Shown one piece after another: positions 32,089-42,523 of a stretch of 64,000 nucleotides of DNA. Below the pieces are notes generated by a model. The model was not told the origin of the DNA and searched no databases. It saw nothing but the letters and a program-made list of their open reading frames with translations. Made by a program: the position numbers and the translations under genes. The stretch lies in assembly GCA_033063855.1 (NCBI GenBank), contig CP093829.1, positions 568,243 through 632,242 of the forward strand, read 5' to 3'. Source of the stretch: Smittia aterrima. Taxonomy: Eukaryota > Arthropoda > Insecta > Diptera > Chironomidae. Each line of letters starts with the position of its first letter. Position 1 is the stretch's first letter.

Positions 32089-32846
32089 TTATGCCGCGAA
32101 TCTGTCTGACACATCTTTCCAGTTAACGACATCCCAGATAGCATCAATGTAGCTTGGGCGAAGGTTTTTGTATTGCAAGTAGTAAGCGTGCTCCCAAACA
32201 TCAATACCAAGAAGAGGAGTGAGACCGGTTGTTGCTTGCAATGGATCCTGGTTTGCGCATTGAACGACTTGAAGACGATTTGTCTTCTTATTTAATCCAA
32301 GCCAGGCCCAGCCGCTTCCCTGAACTCCAACAGCAGCTGTCTTCAACTCTGCTTTCAAGGCATCCAAAGACTTAAAGTCTAAGATGATTTGGTTTCGAAG
32401 AGCGTCGGATGGTACAGATTTTTCCGGTGACAAATTTTTCCAGAAGATTGAATGGTTGATGTGTCCTCCGCCGTTGAAACGCAATGCACCTTGAAGTGTA
32501 ATGATCTTGTTGACATCTTGTTTAGCGACAGCTTCGTCAAGTTGTTCTTTAGCGGCATTGTAGTTTGTAACGTAAGCATTATGATGCTTTGAATGATGAA
32601 CTTCCATGATTTCGCGACTGATGATAGGTTCAAGTGCTTTATAGTCATATCCCAACTCTGGCAAAGTTACCTTCGTTCGCACGCTTGTGATGGACGCCAA
32701 GCCTCTGTAAACAATCGATTGTTGTTTTGATTATTTTTTTGTTGCGTAATAAATATATTTAGCTTTTCTCGAGAAGTACGAATATTTTAATGTAATCTTC
32801 ATGCTCACCTGGTCGCTGGCATTACTTTACTGCACAAAGACAACAT
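32089..32846 (-). CDS. Sod2: Mitochondrial manganese superoxide dismutase
   Basis: Two exons, 32809-32846 and 32089-32704; 217 residues. Exon 1 plus the start of exon 2 encodes a mitochondrial presequence (MLSLCSKVMPATRGLASITS). The enzyme dismutates superoxide in the matrix. Metal ligands are the histidine in MEVHHSKHHNAYV, the one in GGGHINHSIFW, and the Asp and His of DVWEHAYYLQY; the glutamine in VGVQGSGWAWLG follows the Mn-type pattern. The ATG at 32846 was chosen because it supplies the presequence. Divergent from EMC4 over 179 bp. Confidence 0.95.
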
Positions 32847-33025
32847 TTCGCTGAGAATTCTTCTGTATTTAATTATAAAAACTGATTTAATCAGATCGAC
32901 AAGAATCGGAATTTCGAAATACTTTTATTTTTGCGATTTGCAATTTACTTTCGAATGTTTACATGCGAATCGCAGTCTCGTCACGATAAAAAAAATTGAA
33001 AAAAATAATTAAAATCAATTAGAAA
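32847..33025. promoter_or_regulatory. Bidirectional promoter Sod2 / EMC4
   Basis: 179 bp between divergent ATGs. It carries GCGAATCGCA at 32965-32974, identical to both copies at the WDR89/Spd-2 promoter, and a looser TTTTGCGATTTGCA at about 32932-32945. Confidence 0.5.
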
Positions 33026-33657
33026 ATGTCCAAATCAACAGCTAAGAAGTTTCGCTGGAGCCTAGAGTTTAATTCGAAGTGAGTGTTTAAGTTCTCCTTT
33101 GCAATATTAACTTTGCAACTAACTTTTCTTTAATTTCAGGGCAAAAAATTCTGAGATGGCCTCTCCACCTGGTTTCAACATTGCCGCTGGCCAGAACCAC
33201 AGTGAAGTAGCACGAGACACTGATCAAACATCTCTCATCGCTAAGAAATCATGGGATGTTGCTCTCGGACCAGTCAAGGGTGTAAGTTAAAAATTTTATT
33301 CTCGTCGTCTGGATCTTTCTATTTATTTTATCTTTGTAGATCCCGATGAATCTCTTGATTATGTATATGGCTGGAAATTCCATTTCAATCTTCCCAATCA
33401 TGATGGTTGGTATGAGCTTGATCCGACCCCTCAAAGCAATCTTCACAACTGGCCAAACCTTCAAACCATTTGAACTCACGACCAACATCATTCCTCAAAA
33501 ACTAATTTTCTTCATCGGCAACATAATCAACATCGGTCTGGCTCTTTATAAATGTCATTCGATGGGACTTTTACCGACGCACGCTTCGGATTGGCTTGCA
33601 TTTGTAGATCCTCAAGAGAGAATGGAGTTCAGCGATGGTGGAGTTAGTTTGATTTAA
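33026..33657 (+). CDS. EMC4: ER membrane protein complex subunit 4
   Basis: Three exons: 33026-33078, 33140-33281, 33340-33657; 170 residues. The N-terminal KFRWSLEFNSK and the membrane part (IPMNLLIMYMAGNSISIFPI ... RPLKAIFTTGQTFKPF, then a second hydrophobic hairpin) are typical of EMC4/TMEM85. EMC inserts tail-anchored and multipass proteins into the ER membrane. Length is normal and the C-terminal WLAFVDPQERMEFS is conserved in the family. Confidence 0.92.
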
Positions 33658-33779
33658 ATTTCATTTTATTTTAAAAATTAAACATTTCACAATAAATTAA
33701 TGGGATGTCTGTCGATGGCAACGCAACATGATTCTAGATAATTGCTTTAAATGCCTTCTTCGATGATGTGTCACTCGCT

Positions 33780-34040
33780 TTATTTGTCGATCTTCTTCTT
33801 AGCATCATCAACTTCCTTCTTAGCGTCGCCGAAAAGTTTTTGGACCTTTTCAATAATTTTTTCCGGCTCATCTACCTTTGGAACATCATAATTCTGAGCG
33901 ATGTACATGCCTCCGTAGACACCAACACCCAAAGTGAACTAAGCAAACAAAAGAAAATGTTAAAAATAGAAAAGAACTTTGGAATTGCATAATTCCAATA
34001 ATCTTCGTAAAGACGCTCGACTCACCAAAAATTTAAACAT
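33780..34040 (-). CDS. STMP1: STMP1-like mitochondrial micropeptide
   Basis: Two exons, 34026-34040 (MFKFL) and 33780-33938; 57 residues. A hydrophobic segment FTLGVGVYGGMYIAQNYDVP is followed by a charged helical tail (IIEKVQKLFGDAKKEVDDAKKK). The GMY(I/L)AQNYD(V/I)P stretch is the hallmark of short transmembrane mitochondrial protein 1, a micropeptide of the inner membrane linked to respiratory complex assembly (family knowledge). The tail is longer than in vertebrate STMP1 (47 residues). Too short for usual gene finders; it is supported by a consistent splice junction and an ATG just before the hydrophobic part. Confidence 0.82.
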
Positions 34041-34295
34041 TCTTCTAAAGATGTGTGCTTCACTGAACAAGTCTGATGAAAATATGAGAGAATTGTGCAA
34101 TGGATACAATTGTTATCTATATTTTATTATCTGAGAATAGGATTTGAATCTTTGAAGATGTTCGAAAAAATCGTAGGACTCGTTCACGATTCACGTAAAG
34201 AGAAACTGACTTTTGATCCCCCAACTCCTTGCAAAAAAAAATGTAAATTCGCTTAGACAGTTTCCATTTTATTTATGATGATTCATGAATATATT

Positions 34296-35008
34296 TTATT
34301 TTACAGGCTTCATTAACCACAATCCATCATTCAAGTAATGACAATTCTCTACGCCGATGCCTTTGTTGACCTTAGCTCTGAAAATAAGAGGAAATTAGGA
34401 TCTTGTCGCTTTATGTTAATTTAAGTTAATTACATGTCTTCGCTACTCATCGCAGTTACCCCAATTGCAAGACAATGCTCCTTTCCTTCAGCCATGATTG
34501 CAACAACTAAAGAAGAGATCCGGTTAAAACTGGCTTTGGTTTTAAACTAAAATTGATTTACCTGCGCCTTTGTCAACGGGATTCATAAAAGCTCCTGGGG
34601 AAGTTAGACCGGGACACATAATGTTAGCTCCGCTTAAAACGAATCTAATTGCTCCTTTGTCAACTTGTAACATTGGCAGAAACACTGGGAATTTGTGATA
34701 GATACGGAGAGTTGGAATCCAAGGACCATCTCTTGATCTGAAGAACAGCATCTCCCCAGCTCCATTCACAAGGATTTCAATATGATCGTGGCTAAAAATT
34801 GAACATTCTTTATCATCCTTTTTATCGTGGAAAGTCTTTCTTACCATTTAACAATCCTAAAAGCATCTTTCTTCGGAAGAATATGTTCGATGTGCGGCTC
34901 AATGTGAGGATAAGTCTCGACTAACTTCACTTTGATTGCTTTCTGCACCGAACTCTTGAGCTGAGTCTGTCCGGAAACATTTTCTTTCTCATCAAATTTC
35001 TTAAACAT
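34296..35008 (-). CDS. MCTS1: MCTS1 translation re-initiation factor
   Basis: Four exons: 34845-35008, 34562-34791, 34434-34506, 34296-34377; 182 residues, the usual length. The N-terminal FKKFDEKENVSGQTQLKSSVQKAI, then RSRDGPWIPTLRIYHKFP and the PUA domain (VDKGAIRFVLSGANIMCPGLTSPGA ... EGKEHCLAIGVTAMS ... NKGIGVENCHYLNDGLW) are characteristic. With DENR it releases tRNA from post-termination 40S subunits and supports re-initiation after upstream ORFs (family knowledge). The upstream HINT gene ends 203 bp away on the same strand. Confidence 0.94.
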
Positions 35009-35210
35009 CGCGCCAAACGTCGATTAAACTTGAGAATCCTAATTTTTATCCAAACGTGGATTGTTTACAAAAATTCAGCGAGTTGACAAAAATTGGAAAA
35101 TATTTTCGAAAAGCTTTCAAGCTCGAAACAGCTGTTTAGTTTATTAAAACTTTATTTATTATTTTGCCCTTTGAGCTTCTGGTCTTTGACATTACATGAA
35201 ATGCAACTGC

Positions 35211-35783
35211 TTAGCCTGGAGGCCATCCAAGTTGACGACCCGACAAGAAATGTAAATGCAAATGATAAACGGATTGACATCCATATTTTCCATCATTGAT
35301 TACGACGCGATATCCGTCATCTAGCTTCAGATCTTCAGCAACCTGTAAGAGAGTATTTGTTATTGATATTCTAAGCGAAGTATTAGACAATCACCTTTTT
35401 ACCGGCCAACATCAAATGACCTAATAGCTGTTCATCTTCAGCCGAAGCTTTTGACAATTGCTGAATCGGCTTCTTTGGAATTACAAGGAAATGAACCGGA
35501 GCTTGAGGAGAAACGTCGTGGAAAGCAACGCACTGGTATCAAAGATAATATTAATCAAACATTTGAGGTGAGAATATCAAATTACCTGATCATCTTCGTA
35601 AATAAAGTTGCAAGGAATTTCTTTTCTCAAAATTTTGCCGAAGATCGTGTCGCCGCCAGCTTGGGCTACTTGCGCTTTCGCTACTTCGTCGCTTGAAGCC
35701 ATTCTTAATCCTGTAAGACTTCTTCCTGATGAAAGAAATGAACGGTTACCGTAATTAACAATTTTTAAGCAATTTCTTATCAT
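35211..35783 (-). CDS. HINT histidine-triad nucleotide hydrolase
   Basis: Three exons: 35586-35783, 35395-35532, 35211-35342; 155 residues. The core reads GGDTIFGKILRKEIPCNFIYED ... VSPQAPVHFLVIPKKPI ... YHLHLHFLSGRQLGWPPG, with the active-site triad HLHLH and the HINT-type WPPG end. HINT enzymes hydrolyse AMP-lysine and phosphoramidates. The first 28 residues (MIRNCLKIVNYGNRSFLSSG) are basic and hydroxylated, like a mitochondrial presequence, and an internal methionine (MASSDEVAKAQVAQAG) matches cytosolic HINT1. One gene may thus make mitochondrial (HINT2-like) and cytosolic forms. Divergent from IVD with only 104 bp between ATGs. Confidence 0.9.
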
Positions 35784-35887
35784 CGTCGCAACACAAACCT
35801 AATTCCGAAAAGCTAAAACTTAGTTCCGAACGACGACGACGTTTGATTGACCCCTGGAAAATATTATTTTGTGGAAATTCGCGAAAA

Positions 35888-37262
35888 ATGATAAGAACGT
35901 GCGGGAAATTGCTTCAAAATGTGTCGTCGAAATCGATGGCCATCAGGACGATGACACATTATCCAATTGACGATGTCATTTTCGGTCTGAACGAAGAACA
36001 AAGTGCCGTAAGTTGAATAATGTCTTTCTTATCAAAATGAATATTTTATTATCTTCTTCTTTTATCTTTAGCTACGTCAAACTGTTTTCAACTTTGCACA
36101 AAAGGAACTCGCTCCGTTCGCTTACGAGATTGACAAGAACAATGAATTCAAGGACTTGAGGAGTTTCTGGAAGAAATTAGGCAATCTTGGTCTCCTTGGA
36201 ATCACAGCAGATCCCGCATACGGAGGTTTGTTGAAACAAAAGACAATTCGATTTTAAAACAAAGAAACTTAACGAGACGTTATCATTTTAGGAACTGGTG
36301 GAACTTATCTTGATCACGCAATTATCAATGAAGAGCTTTCCAGGGCATCAGGGTCAATTGCACTTTCGTACGGCGCTCACTCAAATCTCTGCATTAATCA
36401 AATCAGCAGGAACGGAAATGAAGAGCAGAAGCAAAAATATTTACCGAAACTTTGCTCGGGCGAACATATCGGAGCTCTTGCTATGAGTGAGCCAGGAAGT
36501 GGATCAGACGTTGTCTCGATGAGACTGAAGGCTGAAAAGAAAGGCGATTACTACGTTTTGAATGGAAGTAAATTCTGGATTACCAACGGACCTGAAGCTG
36601 ATGTTTTAGTCGTTTATGCTAAAACAGATCTTTCGGGACCACCTCAACACGGCATCACAGCTTTCCTTGTTGAACGAGGATTCGAAGGTTTCAGCAGCGG
36701 ACCTAAGCTTGATAAACTCGGCATGCGTGGCTCTGGAACTTGTGAATTAATTTTCCAGGATTGCAAAGTCCCTGCTGCAAATATTCTTGGCGCTGGAGGA
36801 AAAGGAGTTTATGTCTTGATGAGTGGATTAGATTATGAGAGAATGGTTCTCTCTGCTGGACCCGTTGGACTAATGCAAGCAGCTTGCGATGTCGCTTTCG
36901 AATACGCTCACTCGAGAAAGCAATTCAATCAACGAATCGGTGAATTCCAACTTATTCAAGGAAAAATGGCAGACATGTACACAACTCTCAACGCTTGTCG
37001 CAGTTATTTGTATAATGTCGCGAAAGCTTGTGACTTGGGCAAAGCAAACCCCAAAGATTGTGCAGGTGTCATCCTTTACTGCGCTGAGAAAGCCACTCAA
37101 GTTGGTCTTGATGCCATTCAGATTCTCGGAGGCAACGGATACATCAACGATTATCCTGTCGGACGAATCATGCGCGATGCTAAGCTCTATGAGATTGGAG
37201 CTGGCACAAGTGAAGTTCGTCGAATGCTCATCGGCCGATCATTGAACAAAGAATATCTTTAA
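35888..37262 (+). CDS. IVD: Isovaleryl-CoA dehydrogenase
   Basis: Three exons: 35888-36007, 36072-36225, 36292-37262; 414 residues. N-terminal presequence (MIRTCGKLLQNVSSKSMAIR) for the mitochondrial matrix. Acyl-CoA dehydrogenase landmarks are MSEPGSGSDV and GSKFWITNGPEADVLVVYAK for FAD, the catalytic-base region LDYERMVLSAGP in the IVD position, and the C-terminal IQILGGNGYINDYPVGRIMRDAKLYEIGAGTSE. It oxidises isovaleryl-CoA in leucine breakdown, passing electrons to ETF. Normal length, no defects seen. Confidence 0.94.
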
Positions 37263-37472
37263 AAATATCTTTGATGCCAATCTAAAGTCTTCCAAAATTT
37301 TTATTATTGTTATTCATTGACCAAACCAGCAAAAAGTGCATTTATATTGAATTGTTATCAAACGGATTTTTAAATTTTGAATAAAGAGATTTTAAATTTT
37401 GAAACTTTCGAAGTTCGAGCTCTGGACGATTGAACAGGATTTTTGATAAGAAAGTGAAAATTATTAAATAAA

Positions 37473-38313
37473 ATGCCGCCTCCATTCTGGATTCACTGCA
37501 ATAGCTGTGTTGCTATTTTCTGTAAGAAAACAAAGTTCTACTTGTTGAATTGCAAGCATGTTTCCTGTGGACAATGTATGCAAGCCAAATCACGTAAGAA
37601 AATTATTTGTTTTTCCTCGAGCAAAGTTAATTGGTTAATTTTCACAGAAGGTGGAAAGATCTGCCCCATTTGCAAAGATAACATCAAACACATTGAATTG
37701 ACCAAGCTTCCTGATCAACTGAAGAACTATTTCAAGCCTGATGTTGTTCGACTGATGAACGAGCCAGTAAAGTATTTGAACTTCCAGCAACAGCAACAAC
37801 AGATGCTCGTCCATGGAATGAGCTCTATGGTAAGATATTTCAATCATGGCTAAGAGATTTCATGGAGGATTCAGATTATTTTAAAACAAAAATTGAAAAA
37901 TCACGATCCAGAGGTTTTAACCTAATTTTTTTAATCAACAGAAGAGAAAATGCGTCTCAATTACACAAAAGTACGAGAAGAAGAAGCAAGAGATTGATCG
38001 TCTTCAGAAATCGTATTTGAAGATGAAAGAACTTCGCATCAAAATGCAACAGAAATTGAAAGAAATCTGGACAAAACAAGGAAAATTCCACAATTCGCAG
38101 ACTTATCGAAGTCATCCAAACGCCACTCTCTCGTCAATTGATTCAACTTTGCCAAAGACAGTGTTCACTTCTCCTGCTGGTTCGTCTATCCGTTACCCTC
38201 CAACCGCTAACCACTCGAAAGCAGGCTCAGGGTTCTTCAACGAAGATGCTCCAATGTTGCAAAGCCAATCGCGAAATGAGAAGAAACCTATCAAGAAACC
38301 TCTCTTCGCTTAG
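37473..38313 (+). CDS. Zip3/RNF212-type RING protein (narya/nenya/vilya-like)
   Basis: Three exons: 37473-37593, 37648-37829, 37942-38313; 224 residues. The N-terminal RING-like zinc module uses C9-x2-C12, C27-x-H29, C32-x2-C35 and C46-x2-C49. A coiled coil follows (about 101-140, SITQKYEKKKQEIDRLQKSY), then a serine- and proline-rich tail. This is the order of Zip3/HEI10/RNF212 proteins; in flies narya, nenya and vilya promote meiotic double-strand breaks and mark crossovers (family knowledge). The ligase type (SUMO or ubiquitin) cannot be deduced. Sequence similarity outside the RING is weak, as usual for the family. Confidence 0.72.
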
Positions 38314-38449
38314 AATCCCTTTAAGGTTCTTTTTCATACTTGAATTACGATGATTATTTGAATTATTATGAATTAAAATGAATTTTCTAATAAAAACTTC
38401 ACTCAATCTAATTTGATTGATAAACTTAATTTATTTATTAGAATGTTTG

Positions 38450-41285
38450 TTACATCGTGGGATGATAGCTTGCTGATATGTGTGTGTCACCTCCACCAGC
38501 GACGTCTCCTTTAATAATGGCAATCTCTTCTCTGAGTTTATCGTTCTTCTCTAGTAGCTCCCTTACACTAAGTTGATATTCGCAGAGTTCTGCTTCTTGC
38601 TTCTCTTTTTGAATGTCGAGCTTGTCGCAGAGATTTCTTTGAGCTTCTAGATCAACATGAAGTTTTGAGTTAGCGCTTCGAAGCATCTCGATTTCCGTTG
38701 AAAGATCGATGACTTGCTTTTCAAGAGTTTCGATATCAATCTCACGAGCGTTGAGCTGATCAGACAACATTGTAATTCGCTGTTCATAATCGCAGATGAT
38801 TCTCTTTGATTCACTGGTTTCCTGATCGAGACTTTGGAATTTCTCCATCAATTTAATGTTGTCACATTCAAGATCTTTATGTTGAAGCAAAGCTTGTTTA
38901 CGCTCGTTATCTTTAATCGCAATAAGACCGTCGATCCTCTCGATTTCGTGGATGTACGATTGAAGTTTTCCCCGAATATTTTCGGATTCTCTTTGACTGT
39001 CATTGAGACATTTCTTCGTTGCATTGAGCTCCGCTGTGATAGTCGCGAGCTCATCAGCCATTCTTCCGTTTTCATGGATTGCGTTAGTCAAATGATGTTT
39101 CGTTGTTTCGAGCTGTTTGCAAAGACATTGATTTTCTGATCGTGTATCGCATACAATGGACTCAAGTCGTTTGATCTCGCAGTTCAAGTCGCTGTGAAGG
39201 AATAAAAATTAATTTTACATTGAAATTTAAAACATTTTTAAAAACTTACTCAATTTGAACCTTCATGACTCGATTTGAGTCTTTCAGTTGAGACATCGGT
39301 CCGACCTTTGATTCAACAGTTTGCAGCTTCTCGCTCTTTCTATCCAAAGACATTTGGAAGAATTCTTTCTCGCGCTCAGCTGTTGATTTCAACGTTTTAA
39401 GTTTTGTAATTTCAACTGTCAGCCTCTCGATTTGTTCCTTCAAGCATTCGTTGGACTTGGTAATGCAACAGATTTGAGCATCTCGCTCGCTAAGTTCGCA
39501 TTTAGTGAACTCAAGTTGATTTTGAGCATTCATCAAGACACTTTCGGTTTGTTGGCTGAGCATTTTCACTTGGTTGTAAGTAGAATTTAGTTTCTTGTAG
39601 TCTTCTTCCGCAGTTCTCAGTTGAACTTGAAGTTCACAGTTTTCTTCTCTGAGTTGTTTAATGGTTTGGAATGCTGGTGTCTTTGAAGCTTGAACGTCTT
39701 GAATTTCAAGCTTGAGCTTTGCAATAGTTTCTTCCAATTGAATCATTCGCTTGTTCTCGTTAAGTTTCGAGTCGTTAATAATGCGAATCTTGTCGGCAAG
39801 AGAATCATTTTCAATCTTCATTGAAGCAACTTTGTTCAAAGCGCAGTCTCTCTCGCATTCAATTCGTCTCAAGTTATTTGTCATTGCAAGAGACGAACCC
39901 TTAGAATAGCCTGGAGGGTAAGTTTGCCCTTTCTCGCATCTCAATTCGCGAAGTTCTTCTTGTAGCTTAACAATTGTTGCTTCCTTGTCCTTTATCTGAC
40001 AATAGAACTGATGGATGGTGCACTCTTCATCCGGTTTTACATTCTTCTCATTTCGTTCGGACAGCATTTTGAGTTTGTTCTGAAGAATATCGCGTTCCTT
40101 GATTAATTCCCCTACAAGTTCAGAGTTCTTAATCGACATTTGATGGTCAAATTCGTTGAGTTTGTTCTTGAGATATTCGACTTCAAACATCAACTTTTGT
40201 TCCTGATGATTCTTTTCTTTTAAACTTCTCTTGAGCTGCTTGAGTTCCTGAGACTTTGCATCAGCAGTACACCTTGTGAGATTTTCTTTTAAACCAGCAA
40301 TGTCCTTCTTTTGATTTTTGATCTTAATGTTAGCTTCACGTTCAACGAATAAAGCAGCATCGTTGATTTCGCTGATGTAAGCTTCGAGACGACAAATCTT
40401 TTCTTTCTGGTCCTTCAATTTTCGATGACTTTTCTCACTGAATTCTTCGTATTCTCGTACTTGTCTTTGAAGCTCAATCTTGTCTCGTTGCAACACGCTT
40501 ACGTCTTCTGTGATCTTCGAGACGTCTCTATAGCAACAATCCTTAGCGAGAGCTGACACAGGTCGACCTCCAACGAAGAGACAGTTCAATCGTTGAATCT
40601 CTCGATCCTTTTCACTCTCTTGCTTCTTTAAAACAGCAAGAATATCTTCGGCATGTTTCAAGTCACTGCGAAGCTTTTCAATTTCCTTATTCACTCCAGT
40701 TTTACGAGCTCCTGAGCCACAACCGCAACTGTTTTTGATGTCAGCAATAAAAGCTGGGTCAGGAAACATTGTATTTGCTCTCACTGTTGAAATGAAAGGT
40801 TTCACTGGTTTTTTATGCTTTGATTTTTCTGTCTGGCCGTATTGGTAAACAGCTTGACTAAGGGCAGCGATTCTTTCCTCAGCTTCATTCTTATCGGCTT
40901 GAAGGTTTCGAATTTTTCGTCTGAGATCTACCAAGAAAAGAATTAAAATTAACTTGAGAATAATCAAGAACACGGATATCTTACCAGCGTTTTCAACCTG
41001 AATGTTTCGTTCCTTATTCAGTAGCTCAAGCTTCAGTCTATTGACTTCACTGAGAAGTTTCGAGTTATCGCATTTATAAACCTCATTTCCAAGTTCCCAA
41101 GCTCTCTTTTCCTCGAGCAGTTTTGTAACTTCTGTTTTTGAATTTTTAAGGCACTCCGTTGTCACTATTAGATCATCAAGGATTGAAGAAACAACCGGAA
41201 TAGCAGAAATCGGAAGCGGCTGCTGAGTGTATCCAAGTAAATCCAATTTCTGTCTTACAAAGTCGTATTTTGCTCCACCATTCAT
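38450..41285 (-). CDS. Cep135: Cep135-type centriole coiled-coil protein
   Basis: Three exons: 40985-41285, 39250-40927, 38450-39191; 906 residues, nearly all coiled coil. The start YDFVRQKLDLLGYTQQPLPI ... DDLIVTTECLKNS matches the conserved N-terminal module of Cep135/TSGA10 proteins, the microtubule- and cartwheel-binding part (human: KRLDQLGYRQTL). Later blocks include RLNCLFVGGRPVSALAKDC, a known conserved strip. Cep135/Bld10 links the centriole cartwheel to microtubules and is required in sperm basal bodies. The ATG at 41285 was chosen over upstream in-frame sequence because the family begins here. Divergent from FANCL over 270 bp. Confidence 0.83.
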
Positions 41286-41555
41286 TTTTAAATTGATTGT
41301 ATAACGACGCTCAACAAAGAAAACAGTGAAACGAATTGAAAACTTAATGAAAACCGCGAAAAATTGATTTGTAGAAGTTTTGTTTACATCCTTTCCAACT
41401 GACAAAATGAACTAATAATGCACATGCGAAACAACTTCGGCCTTAGTCCGAAGTAGTACCACGCACTCGCCGCCGATTTGTAGGAAAGAGTTTTTGGGCC
41501 TCACGACTCGTCCCTTTCGAACACGAATTTAAATTGTCAACAGAAAAAGTTTTTA

Positions 41556-42485
41556 ATGGAAACTAAGCGAAAAGAAAGATTTGTCGTCGATCCACCAGAT
41601 CCAGTCATTGACACAAGAATTGCAATTAAGATTCTGAGAGAAATCAAAGCACTTAGCGAGTAAGTTTCATCGCACACACTTTTACAATGAAGATTTAATT
41701 ATTTCGTTTACAGCGAATTCCCACAAATCAAGATCGCGACAAGATCCAACTATGAAGAAATACTGATCACAAATATTAGCCCTTACGCTGATCATTTTCT
41801 TCAACTCAAACATGAGAAGATGAGCTGGAAGGTCGCCGATCATCAGTTGCCAAATTCAATTACCGGCTTCGAGAGACCAATGAACTTACAAGAAAGTTTG
41901 AGGACTTACTTGAGATTGCTTGACAATTTGTATCCATTCTACATGTCGCTTCAAGTATTCGATGATATCTGCGTCATTGGAGAGCCTCGAGAGATCACCA
42001 CGAAGACCAATTGGCGGCTAGTTAAATTCAGCAACAAAGTTTTCATTAAAATCGAATTTACCAATCCTCTGAACATCGACGAGGTCTCGATTACCTTTCA
42101 TGGCTGCACCAACAGTGTGAGAGAGCTGACTGACATCTACAATAAGAAATCCGATGAATATGAAGACGAAACAATCTACAACAAATTGCTCAACATTTTT
42201 GAAATTCCTTATTTTCCCGCAAAGGATGAGAATTGCATCGACTGCTCGATTTGTCTAAGCTACCATTGTGAGAACAATCGTTGCCCAATCATCTGCTGTG
42301 AAAACGAAAAGTGCGACTCCACTTTTCACATAAGTTGCTTAGAAAACTATTTAAAAGTCCAGAAACATGTGAAGATCTTAAGCGTTTGCATTAGCGAGTG
42401 TCCTTTCTGTAAGCAGACGTTATCTAACAGCTACGCACCTTTCTTTAAAAAGATTCTGCAAGAAGAACATGTTCAGGAACAATAA
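41556..42485 (+). CDS. FANCL: FANCL ubiquitin ligase, short form
   Basis: Two exons, 41556-41659 and 41714-42485; 291 residues. The C-terminus carries the FANCL RING/PHD-like zinc module (CIDCSICLSYHC ... ICCENEKCDSTFHISCLENYL ... ECPFCKQTL). Before it lies the DRWD/UBC-RWD region (about 85-215, YLRLLDNLYPFYMSLQVFDD ... LLNIFEIPYFPAKDENC). FANCL monoubiquitinates FANCD2-FANCI in interstrand crosslink repair. Human and fly proteins are about 375-380 residues; the N-terminal ELF domain appears absent or missed. Upstream DNA to the Cep135 start has no obvious extra exon. Confidence 0.85.
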
Positions 42486-42523
42486 AACAATTCGGAAAAT
42501 TTCATTTAAAAAGATCTTTTTAT

